64,000 nucleotides of DNA. Origin: Agarophyton chilense (taxonomy: Eukaryota > Rhodophyta > Florideophyceae > Gracilariales > Gracilariaceae). Made by a program: the position numbers and the translations under genes. Location of the stretch: contig JARGXX010000068.1 in assembly GCA_030374765.1 (NCBI GenBank), positions 4,960,001 through 5,024,000 of the forward strand. The letters run 5' to 3'. Below the pieces are notes generated by a model, which saw nothing but the letters and a program-made list of their open reading frames with translations, did not search any database and had not been told where the DNA came from. This document shows, piece after piece, positions 11,474-20,199 of this stretch (positions within the stretch are counted from its first letter, which is position 1; each line of letters begins with the position of its first letter).

Positions 11474-12620
11474 ATGGCCGCTGCGCGCGCGCTATCGACG
11501 CTGTTGTGCGCGCTGAGGCACGTCTTCCCCACGCGCCGCGCCCTAGCCGCATATCTCACGCGGGAGCTGCTGTCGCATCGCATCGAGCTCGTCGGCACAT
11601 ACAGCTGCGCCAACGAGTTGGTACGGCATGAGGTCGACGCACACGCGCCACACGCGCCGCTTGTGCTGATCGCCGACGTGCCGTGGCCGTACTACAGCCA
11701 ATGTGGTCGTCGCGCCAGCGGTTTTGCGCTGCACACGCGCGTCGCCACCGTGCTTCATCTGCAACGCGACGCGCCCTCGCTCACGCTGGAGGCGCATTGT
11801 GTGTACTTGGTGGGCGCGCGTGTGTGTCATGTGTGCGGCACCGCGCATGACATTCGACGTACGTGCTGCGCCATGATTCTACGCTTCTTCGCGTTGCGCA
11901 GTGCGCGTCCACTGCAGAAACGCATTCACACACACGCGCCCGGCGCCACCGTGCTGAGTACGCATCCGCGTCGCCACAGCGTGTTGCGCGACTGTAACCT
12001 ACACACGCATCTGTGTGCGGCGTGCTGCGCCAAGGCGCGTCGTCGCGGTCATGTGTGGTTCCGTATGAACGGGCGCTGTCGCAATGCATATTGTCCGAAT
12101 CGTTTGCGTTGCGATTGTGCGCGTCGCAACAACGGTTGTGTGGATTATGTGTACGTACCAGAGGGCTTTCGCCACAACGTCGACGGCGACGAGCTGGCCG
12201 ACGCCGTTCGAAACGGTCACATCATCGCGCTTACGTGCGCGCTGTACAACCGCACAAACATTCAGCTGCAGCTCAATCGTCTGTACGCCACCCTCATCGC
12301 GCACCTTCGCAGCGAGCGCGCGCGCACGCGCACGCTGAGCATGCATCATCTGGCCGCGTGCTGCGGTATGTATGTGGAAGAACTTTTGGCACTTTGCATG
12401 CATGAAGCAAGACTAGCCGACTTTGTACAAGCCACCAACAAAAGCTTCACACTCAGCGTGGTCAACGGCTTCGTGGCGTTGCGCGCGTCGCAAACAGGCC
12501 CGTGGTTGGACGGACGTCTGCTGTGGGACGCGAACGGCTGCGTGCGACACGTGCGCGATGGTTCGCGCGTCGTCGTGCGCACCATCAACGACGTGTCCGT
12601 GGTGCGAGTCGTCGCGGACT

Positions 12621-12679
<59 letters not shown>

Positions 12680-12727
12680 CGCGTTGCTCGCGAAGCTTCG
12701 CACGCGTTGGGCACCTTCATCCGATGA
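11474..12727 (+). CDS. Cys/His-rich protein of unknown function with poly-Asp tract
   Basis: I do not recognise this protein of 417 residues. I place the start at the ATG in context ttcacaATGGCC (11474). The frame is open further upstream, but only from a GTG that is read straight into the G15 run. The middle carries clustered Cys and His (CHVCGTAHDIRRTCC, then HLCAACCAKARR, then CRNAYCPNRLRCDCARR), which suggests metal-binding knuckles. The N terminus (LSTLLCALRHVFPTRRAL) is helical and could be an adaptor motif. Near the C terminus is D17, encoded by a pure GAC repeat. Composition is strongly GC- and Arg-rich compared with neighbours. After the stop, about 170 bp keep the same codon style in another frame, up to about 12896, so the annotated C terminus may be wrong through a frame change or an unseen intron. 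Confidence 0.6.
12626..12676 (+). repeat. (GAC)17 trinucleotide repeat
   Basis: Seventeen uninterrupted GAC units encode D17 within the Cys/His-rich protein. Such a pure repeat is prone to length change by slippage. Confidence 0.95.
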
Positions 12728-13185
12728 AACTTACGCGCTTTCGACAGCGTGCTGCGACAAGCTTCGTTTCGGCGTCGCGCATGGCGCCACCTTGGTGCAT
12801 GTCGCCCCGATTCGCGCACGCAGCCAATGGCACGCGCCACTGGTCGCCGTGCTGCGCCGTGCCGTACTGCGCGCACGTGCCGCTCCGATAAGTTAGGATT
12901 GCTAACCCTGTAACTTCTTGATACTGTAGATACCGCGCATGATTCGCTTCCGCTGATACGCCTGTTCGCTGCAAAATGAATTTTGTGCATCTTCGTCCGC
13001 TCTGTCAGCCCCCCCCCCCCCCCCCCCCCCTTTTCTTTACACTTGTACCTCCGTTTTTCGTATCTAAACTCCGAAAGATTTCCCCCAAGCCCCCCAACCC
13101 CCCATTTGCTCCCCCTCTCCCTTTTCTCTACTCCCCCACTGCGCGTCCCCCCACCCCCTTCCCTCCCTCCGTCCCCCATCCCACC
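12728..13185 (+). promoter_or_regulatory. Upstream region of the SPX gene with C22 tract
   Basis: The first 170 bp may still be coding (see the previous gene). The rest is the 5' region of the SPX gene. It holds a run of 22 C (13009-13030) followed by an almost pure pyrimidine leader up to the ATG. The frame is open through this leader and would encode Pro/Phe-rich sequence, but it has no conserved look and the better start is at 13186. Confidence 0.5.
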
Positions 13186-14664
13186 ATGAAGTTCGGAAAG
13201 AAGATTCGCGCCGTCGTTGATCAGTCCTACGTGGAATGGCGCCCAATGTTCATGAGTTACAAGGATCTCAAGAAGATCCTCTCCGCTTCATTGTCCTCAT
13301 CCTCACCCCATTCCTCTCACAGTAACACCAACCAAACTCAAAGCAACGACACCAACACCCAAAATACCCCGCAGAAACACATCCCTTCCTCGCCCGCCCT
13401 CTCGTCCCAAAACACCGCCCACCACAACGACGCCGCAGTGCGCACCGCTCAAATCGCAAACTCCGCATTCTTCACCCGCTTCCGCGCCGAGGTTGAAAAA
13501 GTCAACGAGTTCTTCCTCGACAAGCAAGAGGATTATATAATTGAGCACCAACAACTTACTGCAAAGCTCAACCAACTGTTGCAACCTGCCTCTGCCACAC
13601 GACATCAACTCATTCATTTGCGCCAACGCCTCACAAACTTCCATGGTCAACTCGTCTTACTGGAAAACTTCTCCACCGTCAATTACACCGGTTTCCGAAA
13701 GATTCTCAAGAAACATGACAAGAAGACCGGCCTCAACCTGCGAAATATTTATTTGAAGACCGTTCTTGTCACCCCTTTCTTTCTCTCGGATACCGTTCCG
13801 CATCTCATCAACACCACGGAAGCGCAACTGGCCCGATTAGATTCCGTTCGAAAGTTTCGTCGCACCAATACCTCATCCTTTGCGCAGGAGAGCATCAGTC
13901 GTTCGTCACCATCCTCTGCTACTCTAAGTCAAGTCACTCCCAAACAAACACCCCCATCAACTGCACACTTGCCAACTCCTCTGTCTCATCTACATCCTCG
14001 CCCCCATGCCTTTATCTCACCATGTTCCGCTCTTTGGCGATTCTATCGCGAAACTCTCCAGTACGCCGCGCGCGTTCGTCAAGCACTTCAACCCCCGCAA
14101 ACCTCCATCCCCACTCCACCTTCATCGCTCTCCCAACTGCTGGATGAAGTGCATCCGCCCGAGCTCGGAATTCACACCTCATTTATTTCTAATGTACCCA
14201 CGGCTTGTGATTATCGTATAGCTACCGATGCAAACGTCGCAATAGGTTTCCTTGTGTTTGGCCCTGGCACTCAATTGCAGTTATTCAACGTGCGTGGCGC
14301 CACTGTCACACGCAATTTGTACGGCCGAGCAAGACTACGCTGGTTCGAGACGGTTCACAACCCGCAACATACTGTCCGGTCCGAGCACCAAACCAATTGC
14401 AATGATGTGCACGATGCTGAGGATGCTCTGATTGTACGGGAGACACGAAATGGTGTAACCAATGGCCCATGGCCTGCGGTGACCACCCATACAAACTCTC
14501 ACGTACAATGGACACCTGAAACACAAAGTGCCGTATTCTATGTCACTGTTCCCTCAAAAGCAATGGAAAGACTACCAAGATATCGATTACGACCTCTCGA
14601 GCATTCAACTTATGACGTGTTGGATGGGGGAGAAACTTGGCCAGTTACCCAAGTGTTCAGCTGA
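13186..14664 (+). CDS. SPX-domain protein with unassigned C-terminal part
   Basis: The product has 492 residues. The start ATG is in context ccaccATGA and opens directly into the canonical SPX beginning, MKFGKKIRAVVDQSYVEW, followed by YKDLKKIL. Later SPX helices are present (VEKVNEFFLDKQEDYI, then NYTGFRKILKKHDKKTG), with a Ser/Thr/Asn-rich loop inserted between them. In the family the N-terminal Lys residues and the KKHDKKTG patch bind inositol pyrophosphates and report phosphate status. After about residue 215 there is a low-complexity linker and then about 200 residues (for instance GFLVFGPGTQLQLFNV) that match none of the usual SPX partners I know (EXS, MFS, VTC catalytic, RING, GDPD). 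I see no membrane segments, so a soluble regulator is likely. The gene is uninterrupted and converges with the AUG4-like gene. Confidence 0.85.
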   Translation: MKFGKKIRAVVDQSYVEWRPMFMSYKDLKKILSASLSSSSPHSSHSNTNQTQSNDTNTQNTPQKHIPSSPALSSQNTAHHNDAAVRTAQIANSAFFTRFRAEVEKVNEFFLDKQEDYIIEHQQLTAKLNQLLQPASATRHQLIHLRQRLTNFHGQLVLLENFSTVNYTGFRKILKKHDKKTGLNLRNIYLKTVLVTPFFLSDTVPHLINTTEAQLARLDSVRKFRRTNTSSFAQESISRSSPSSATLSQVTPKQTPPSTAHLPTPLSHLHPRPHAFISPCSALWRFYRETLQYAARVRQALQPPQTSIPTPPSSLSQLLDEVHPPELGIHTSFISNVPTACDYRIATDANVAIGFLVFGPGTQLQLFNVRGATVTRNLYGRARLRWFETVHNPQHTVRSEHQTNCNDVHDAEDALIVRETRNGVTNGPWPAVTTHTNSHVQWTPETQSAVFYVTVPSKAMERLPRYRLRPLEHSTYDVLDGGETWPVTQVFS

Positions 14665-15427
14665 TAAATTGTAGCGCTCCTGCACAAGAGTGCCCTTTGT
14701 GGCATAGTGCAAAATATGTACATCGAATAATGAATATCACGGGAAGCCTTGGCGTTTCTCTTTTCTATTTTCCATGTCCTCCTGCAGGGGGATGCGTGCG
14801 AGTAGAGCAAGTGATCACTGAAATGCTGAGTACAACAGTGTGCAGGTGCGTTAAAGGGGCATCAGAGGTGCATCCCATCGCAGGAAGCTCTAACACATAG
14901 AGTTTGTCTCATGGGTGAGCCGATACAAACATAGGGTGACGCAGGTCTCTCCGTCCGTTCACGCAGGGCAGGCCTAACCGCCATTGGTCGAGGCGATCTC
15001 TTTTCAACTCACGTGGATGCAGTTCCACAGTTGAAGTCCATTCATCGTACTTAGTGACCACCCGAGAATTGTCGTCGCGAATTCGGAAACGCCCCCCATT
15101 GAGTGACGAAGAATTGCAGTTGGCGACTCTCTGTGTCGGCCTTCTTCAGTCGTTTCCCTGTTGTAGATTTGAACTCAAGAGAACTTGCTCGTTCTAACTG
15201 TTCCCTCTTCATGACCAGGTGCTTCGGCAAGGTTCTGAATGGATTAACGTGCCACAGTACTTGTTGAGGTTCCATCCAGCAGAGCAGCGTACGACGTAAC
15301 TCTTGAAGCATACCTCACACACAGTCTCTATCTTGAACTGTCGCTTCTCGCTCTGAGACGATGTCTTTGCTTCTCGGGCAGAATTCTAGAATCCCCAATG
15401 CCCCCTCAAAAAATCGACAAAGGCTTA
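14665..15427. other. Intergenic stretch with a possible small spliced gene on the minus strand
   Basis: This lies between two convergent genes. On the minus strand an ATG at 15311 opens a basic frame (MLQELRRTLLCWMEPQQV) that runs to 15051. A second open stretch in another frame, about 15165-14913, reads like an exon (VVTKYDEWTSTVELHPREL, DQWRLGLPCVNGRRDL). The two could belong to one spliced gene, but I could not find a convincing donor and acceptor pair. I assign no function. Confidence 0.3.
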
Positions 15428-16432
15428 TCACAAACCCAATTCCTTTCGTGACCATTCTTTCTGCTCCAAAACTTGTCGAGTTTGTAGAATTTCTTGAACA
15501 ATTCTCTCAAAGTCTGCACCTAAGGAACGGTACTCCGCCAATCGTCCACCTTCAACACGCAATTCTCTCTCCAGCTGTTCCTCTCTCTCGGAAACCTCCT
15601 TCGCAATTGCCCGCAACGAATTCACACTGTCCGTTGTGTACATTTGACTCATGATCTGCGCGTGCAACATCTTCAACTTCGATGACATCGCATTTCCGCG
15701 GGTAATTAGCTCCCGGGCACGACATTCGTCGTATGAATTGATGCCTTGTCTGGCAGAGACATCTATCTGAATTGCCTTGTGTGCTATGCGCGCGGCAGCG
15801 TGATGAATAGATATGGCAGTACGGTGAGCGCTCATGATTTGAATGTCTAGCTTTTGTGTCTTATCAACATACGAGCGCATTCTGGATGTATGTGCCAATA
15901 AATCAGATGCTAAATCAGTGGAAGACACATTTGCATTCGGACGCATCATAGTGCTCCATGCCTCGCACAATTGCTCACTGAGGGTAGCAGCAGCCTGCGC
16001 CAGCGCGGCACTCGCATCGTCAACCTGTGTTTGTGAAAAGCGTTGCGCAGCTTTCAAAACACTCTCTCTAAGATGAGCTACATCCACGAAAGGGAGGGCG
16101 TTCCGAACTCCATGGACATTTGCATACACCATAGCAATCAGGGGCAGAAAGTCACGTCTTAACGACGTATCGTATCGAGCAAGCGCACGGGGGAGAAGAA
16201 GCATCGGAAGAATACATCGAAGCAGATTCAAAAGCTTCCCATGGGGAACGGAGGTGCCCGCATCGTCATTCGGCACAGCTTTGAGAGTAGTCAAATGGGA
16301 TAGTGCGGTGTATACGGAGCCGTTGTTGATAGCTGCCGCAAGCGACGACGTCGGATCTGCTGAGAGATGCGACGCCCCAAGATTATTCGATTGGAAACTA
16401 TCTTCGAGGAGCGAATTTGTTTCAGACGCCAT
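15428..16432 (-). CDS. HAUS4/AUG4-like augmin complex subunit
   Basis: The product has 334 residues. The ATG at 16432 (MASETNSLLEDSF) is the first in frame; upstream only non-ATG codons keep it open. The protein is almost entirely helical with a coiled-coil C terminus. The end, EGGRLAEYRSLGADFERIV followed by QVLEQKEWSRKEL, closely resembles the C terminus of plant AUG4 and animal HAUS4 as I recall them (EYxSLGxxF ... KxW). Augmin recruits gamma-tubulin to the sides of existing microtubules and feeds spindle growth. That role is inferred from the family match, which rests mainly on the C-terminal 60 residues. It is divergent from the RPOM gene, with 514 bp between the two starts. Confidence 0.55.
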   Translation of the reverse strand: MASETNSLLEDSFQSNNLGASHLSADPTSSLAAAINNGSVYTALSHLTTLKAVPNDDAGTSVPHGKLLNLLRCILPMLLLPRALARYDTSLRRDFLPLIAMVYANVHGVRNALPFVDVAHLRESVLKAAQRFSQTQVDDASAALAQAAATLSEQLCEAWSTMMRPNANVSSTDLASDLLAHTSRMRSYVDKTQKLDIQIMSAHRTAISIHHAAARIAHKAIQIDVSARQGINSYDECRARELITRGNAMSSKLKMLHAQIMSQMYTTDSVNSLRAIAKEVSEREEQLERELRVEGGRLAEYRSLGADFERIVQEILQTRQVLEQKEWSRKELGL

Positions 16433-16946
16433 GCGGCTAACACGAGGGGGCAAAGCGGAGCTCGAACGTATCGACAAAGACCGAGGAACTCTCTCATGAA
16501 TAGAGATGCGGAGCGGTGGCTATGGACCAAATATGTTGCGCAGACGCGCTTCCAAAATTCAAACCATCTGCATGCATGGGCAGTTGCGCGTCATCGCGCA
16601 CGTGCTCTCACGGCGCGTGTGCTGGGGCGGTCCGTATGACAAGTTGCCAGCATGTGCCCCCTGCTCACCGTCGACCAACTCACTCTCAACGCATGCTGCC
16701 GTCGCGACACACCAACCCTATTTTAATGGACCTGTTACAGAGGATCTTGGTGGTTTTTATAGCCGTCTGCTACTCTACAATAAGGCTGCCTCCTCTGTGG
16801 AACACCTGCGCCCCATCTCTCCCCATTGGGCTTACTCTTTTTCGCATCTCTCGTCGCATGCGCTGCGTTCATCCAATTTCTTTGTTTTCGTCCAGCATTC
16901 TAAACTTTCATGCAAGAAAGTTGCTACAAGAAATCCCTATCAAAGC
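16433..16946. promoter_or_regulatory. Shared 5' region of the AUG4-like and RPOM genes
   Basis: About 510 bp between divergent starts. The frame of RPOM stays open from 16506, but those codons look non-coding and precede the targeting leader. No clear TATA box or repeated motif was seen. Confidence 0.4.
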
Positions 16947-19793
16947 ATGCATCGTTTGGCCCGTACTTCTTCCCTTTATAGACGTCTATCAACTACTACA
17001 AACACTTTGCCACAGCATTCTGCAGTAGCCACATCAGTGGCAGACCTTTTTGATGATCATATGACAAACCACATCTTGGCACCACGCATCGCATCACCAC
17101 CCGTACCATGCGCGCCGCCGACACACATGCAAGATTCCTTTTTGTACACCCCCTCTGAACAATCGCAGTATGAACGCCAGCTTCAGCTTGAGAAGCAAAC
17201 AATCGAGAACGCTGTGGAACGCTATCGGAAAATGGCAGCTAGTGCCTCGGAACGTGGCGATGTCATTGCGCACAAACCCTCAGCCAACCTTTTATTTTCA
17301 TGGTACAAACCGCTCAGCGATTCTATCCGCGAGTCAATGCAATCTGGTTCCCTGTCATCCAAACCCCAGCCTGCTAATGGCTTTGCGTTGAAACAAAACA
17401 TTTCGCAATTACTGGCTTCCCTATCACCAGACGTAATTTCTGTTATCACATTGCAAACAGTTCTTAGCACTCTCATTGGCGAGTCCAATGGGGTCCCACT
17501 CACCCGTCTCGCGATAAAAGTTGCAAACACGGTCCGCGCCGAGATCAACACGAAGCAGATCAACAGCTTGCACAGAAAACAAGTACTAGCTGAGCAGAAA
17601 TTGAAATCCCAGGCGCCAGAGGACCCAACGCAGAAACGAAAGCCACGAACAAGAAAGGCGCGAGATGTACTCAAGAAATCGCTCAAATACACGCCGAGCA
17701 TTGTGTCCGCTGTTAATTTTGCTGCCCAACAGGTTGCAGTGCAGGGGTCTTCATGGAGCACTAATGAGCTTGTCTTAGTTGGAACCAAGCTTATTGAAGT
17801 TATGCTTCGAACTGCAAAAGTGCAAGGCGCTGATGGAGGCTTCGTTCCGGCAATTTCGCACTTCAAGCAATTTAAAAAGACAGAAATGACTACCGTTGGC
17901 ATGTTAAAACTAACCGATAGTGCGGTTCGTGCGTTGAGTGAAAACGAGATAGATCTGTCGTCCATGATTGAGCCAAAACAGCAGCCGATGTTGGTTCGCC
18001 CGCGCCCGTGGATATCACCGACCGAGGGCGCGTACCTCCGCTGCAAAGCGCCGCTAGTGAGAACTCTTCCAAGCGTAAAACGGGAGCTGCAAGACGCGTT
18101 GGCAGTCGCAGACCTGTCCACGCTGTTCGAGGGCCTCAATGCGTTAGGAGATCAGCCTTGGCGCGTGAATCGGTGTGTGTATGATGTGGCTCAGGAGTTG
18201 TGGCATCAAGGAGGTGGAATTGCGGGACTGGTGACTAAAACAGATGCAAAAGCGCCGAACAAAGAAGAATTCATGCAAAGGCAACTAGTGGCCTTTGAGC
18301 AGTACAAGCAGAAAATGATGGAACTGGGCGGCCAAGAGCATTGGGACAGTGATGAAGAAGAGATAGTGTTTGATGAGAAAAAGGCGTCCAGAAGACTACG
18401 GGCGGAGCGTCGGAAGACTGAAAAGATAAATCGCGAGCTACTGTCGCTGAGGGTTGATACTTGTTACAAATTGGACCAGGCCAGCAAGTTTGTGAATGAA
18501 GACAGATTGTGGTTACCGCACAATGTGGATTTCCGCGGACGTGCGTATCCGATCCCAGTGCACTTGCAGCACATGGGGTGCGACCTGACTCGGGCACTGT
18601 TGACGTTCGCAACGCCGGGGGTTGAACTAGGAGAGCGAGGGGTGTACTGGCTGAAGGTTCACCTGGCCAATTTGCTCGGGGCAGACAAGCTGTCGTTCCA
18701 GGAGCGAGTGGAGGTGGCCGAGGCGGCGATGCCAAAGGCGATCGAAGTGGGACGGAAACCACTGCATGAACAAAACCTGGAGTGGTGGAGCTCGGGCGAG
18801 GATCCGTTCCAGCTGCTGGCGGCATGCTCAGAGATAGCGGCGGCGGTGGGGCGACACGGAGGGTCGCAAGCAATGGAAGGGTACGAAAGCACTCTGCCGA
18901 TATGCATGGACGGATCTTGTAACGGGCTGCAACACTATGCGGCTCTGGGGCGGGATGTGGCGGGGGGAGAGCAAGTGAATCTGGTACCGAACGAGCGGCC
19001 GCAAGACGTGTACTCGGGTGTGGCGAAACTGGTTGCGGAGAAAGTGGAGCGGCTGGCGAAGGAGGGTGACGAGGTGGCGCAGGTGGTACGCGGGAAGATC
19101 AGCCGCAAAGTGGTGAAGCAGACGGTGATGACGAGTGTGTACGGGGTGACACTGATTGGGGCGCGGGAGCAAGTGGGGAACCGGCTGGCGGAGTTGGGCA
19201 CGATGCCGGAGGAGCGGGTGTTTGCGGCATCGATGCTAGTGGCGTCGCTGACGCTGTCGTCATTGGGTGACCTGTTCGAGGGAGCGTGGCGCACGATGGA
19301 GTGGCTGGCAGAGAGCGCGGCGCTGGTGGCGAAGAGCGGGCAGGAGGTGCGATGGACGACTCCGGTGGGGCTTCCGGCGCTACAGCCTTACCGACGGCGG
19401 CAGGGCGTAGTGGTGCGCACGCTGCTACAACGCGTGCGACTTCAGCGCGACGGTGGCGGCGCGGTGTCGGCGGCGCGACAACGCTCTGCGTTCGCGCCCA
19501 ACTTCGTGCACTCGGTGGACTCGGCGCACATGCTATTGACTGCGATGGCGTGTCACGGCGACGGACTCAACTTTGCCGCCGTGCACGACTCGTTCTGGAC
19601 CAACGCGGCGCATGTGGACCACATGAACGCGCTGCTGCGCGACCAATTTGTCGCGCTGCACCAGCGCGACCTACTGCGTGAGCTGCGCGACTCGCTGCAT
19701 CTGCGCTTTCCCGACGTGCACCTGCGCCCGCTGCCGCCACGCGGCCAACTGCACCTGCCCGTCGTGCGCCACTCGCCTTACTTTTTCAGCTGA
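16947..19793 (+). CDS. RPOM: Organellar T7-type single-subunit RNA polymerase
   Basis: The product has about 948 residues and transcribes an organellar genome, most likely the mitochondrial one. I take the ATG at 16947 because it opens an Arg/Ser/Thr-rich leader (MHRLARTSSLYRRLSTTTN) typical of mitochondrial import. The polymerase blocks are all present: FRGRAYPIP, the motif A catalytic Asp in CMDGSCNGLQHYAALG (about residue 652), motif B RKVVKQTVMTSVYG (about 720) and the motif C catalytic Asp in VHDSFWTNA (about 880). The end AFAPNFVHSVDSAHM plus the C-terminal YFFS is also typical. The last third is much more GC-rich than the first half. The gene is uninterrupted. Confidence 0.95.
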   Translation: MHRLARTSSLYRRLSTTTNTLPQHSAVATSVADLFDDHMTNHILAPRIASPPVPCAPPTHMQDSFLYTPSEQSQYERQLQLEKQTIENAVERYRKMAASASERGDVIAHKPSANLLFSWYKPLSDSIRESMQSGSLSSKPQPANGFALKQNISQLLASLSPDVISVITLQTVLSTLIGESNGVPLTRLAIKVANTVRAEINTKQINSLHRKQVLAEQKLKSQAPEDPTQKRKPRTRKARDVLKKSLKYTPSIVSAVNFAAQQVAVQGSSWSTNELVLVGTKLIEVMLRTAKVQGADGGFVPAISHFKQFKKTEMTTVGMLKLTDSAVRALSENEIDLSSMIEPKQQPMLVRPRPWISPTEGAYLRCKAPLVRTLPSVKRELQDALAVADLSTLFEGLNALGDQPWRVNRCVYDVAQELWHQGGGIAGLVTKTDAKAPNKEEFMQRQLVAFEQYKQKMMELGGQEHWDSDEEEIVFDEKKASRRLRAERRKTEKINRELLSLRVDTCYKLDQASKFVNEDRLWLPHNVDFRGRAYPIPVHLQHMGCDLTRALLTFATPGVELGERGVYWLKVHLANLLGADKLSFQERVEVAEAAMPKAIEVGRKPLHEQNLEWWSSGEDPFQLLAACSEIAAAVGRHGGSQAMEGYESTLPICMDGSCNGLQHYAALGRDVAGGEQVNLVPNERPQDVYSGVAKLVAEKVERLAKEGDEVAQVVRGKISRKVVKQTVMTSVYGVTLIGAREQVGNRLAELGTMPEERVFAASMLVASLTLSSLGDLFEGAWRTMEWLAESAALVAKSGQEVRWTTPVGLPALQPYRRRQGVVVRTLLQRVRLQRDGGGAVSAARQRSAFAPNFVHSVDSAHMLLTAMACHGDGLNFAAVHDSFWTNAAHVDHMNALLRDQFVALHQRDLLRELRDSLHLRFPDVHLRPLPPRGQLHLPVVRHSPYFFS

Positions 19794-19797
19794 TGTG

Positions 19798-19932
19798 CCA
19801 GCGCTCACACGTGCCACGCCCCAGCGCTCACACGTGCCACGCCCCAGCGCTCACACGTGACACACCGCAGCGCTTACACGTGCCACGCCCCAGCGCTTAC
19901 ACGTGCCACGCCCCAGCGCTTACACGCCCCGC
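19798..19932 (+). promoter_or_regulatory. 23-bp tandem array with five CACGTG boxes
   Basis: A 23-bp unit (gcgctcacacgtgccacgcccca) is repeated with exact spacing from 19801 (at 19824, 19847, 19870, 19893 and 19916). Five units contain the palindrome CACGTG (19808, 19831, 19854, 19877 and 19900); the last unit has lost it. The array lies just after the RPOM stop and about 270 bp before the OTU start. CACGTG is the classical G-box/E-box bound by bZIP and bHLH factors, so an upstream control role for the OTU gene is possible. Confidence 0.7.
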
Positions 19933-20199
19933 CCTACTGTTGCCTGTGCCCTTGCCTTGAGTGCCTTGTGTGTGCCTCTGCAGTCAGTGTGTGTCTCGCC
20001 GTGTGCGCCGCCCGCATCCAGTCCCGCACCTTCTTCCGCCCCCACACCACCACCTCCGCCTCCCCATCACCACCATCACCACCACCACCACCACCAACCA
20101 ACACCTACCCCCCTCTCGCCTTGTCCACGTCGTATCCGCACCCCCTACCTCTCCCTTCTTCCGCGCCCCTCCATCTCCCACTCGCCCCCTTCTCCCACC
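19933..20199 (+). promoter_or_regulatory. C-rich leader of the OTU gene
   Basis: The region is strongly C-rich, with a CAC/ACC run near 20065-20100 that would read as poly-His in an open frame upstream of the ATG. I treat it as 5' leader, not protein, because the ATG at 20200 has the context cccaccATGC. Confidence 0.45.

Noticed and set aside
12976-13185. N-terminal extension of the SPX protein through the C22 tract
   Set aside because: SPX proteins begin at the conserved MKFGK block, and the extension would be Pro-rich translation of a homopolymer leader.
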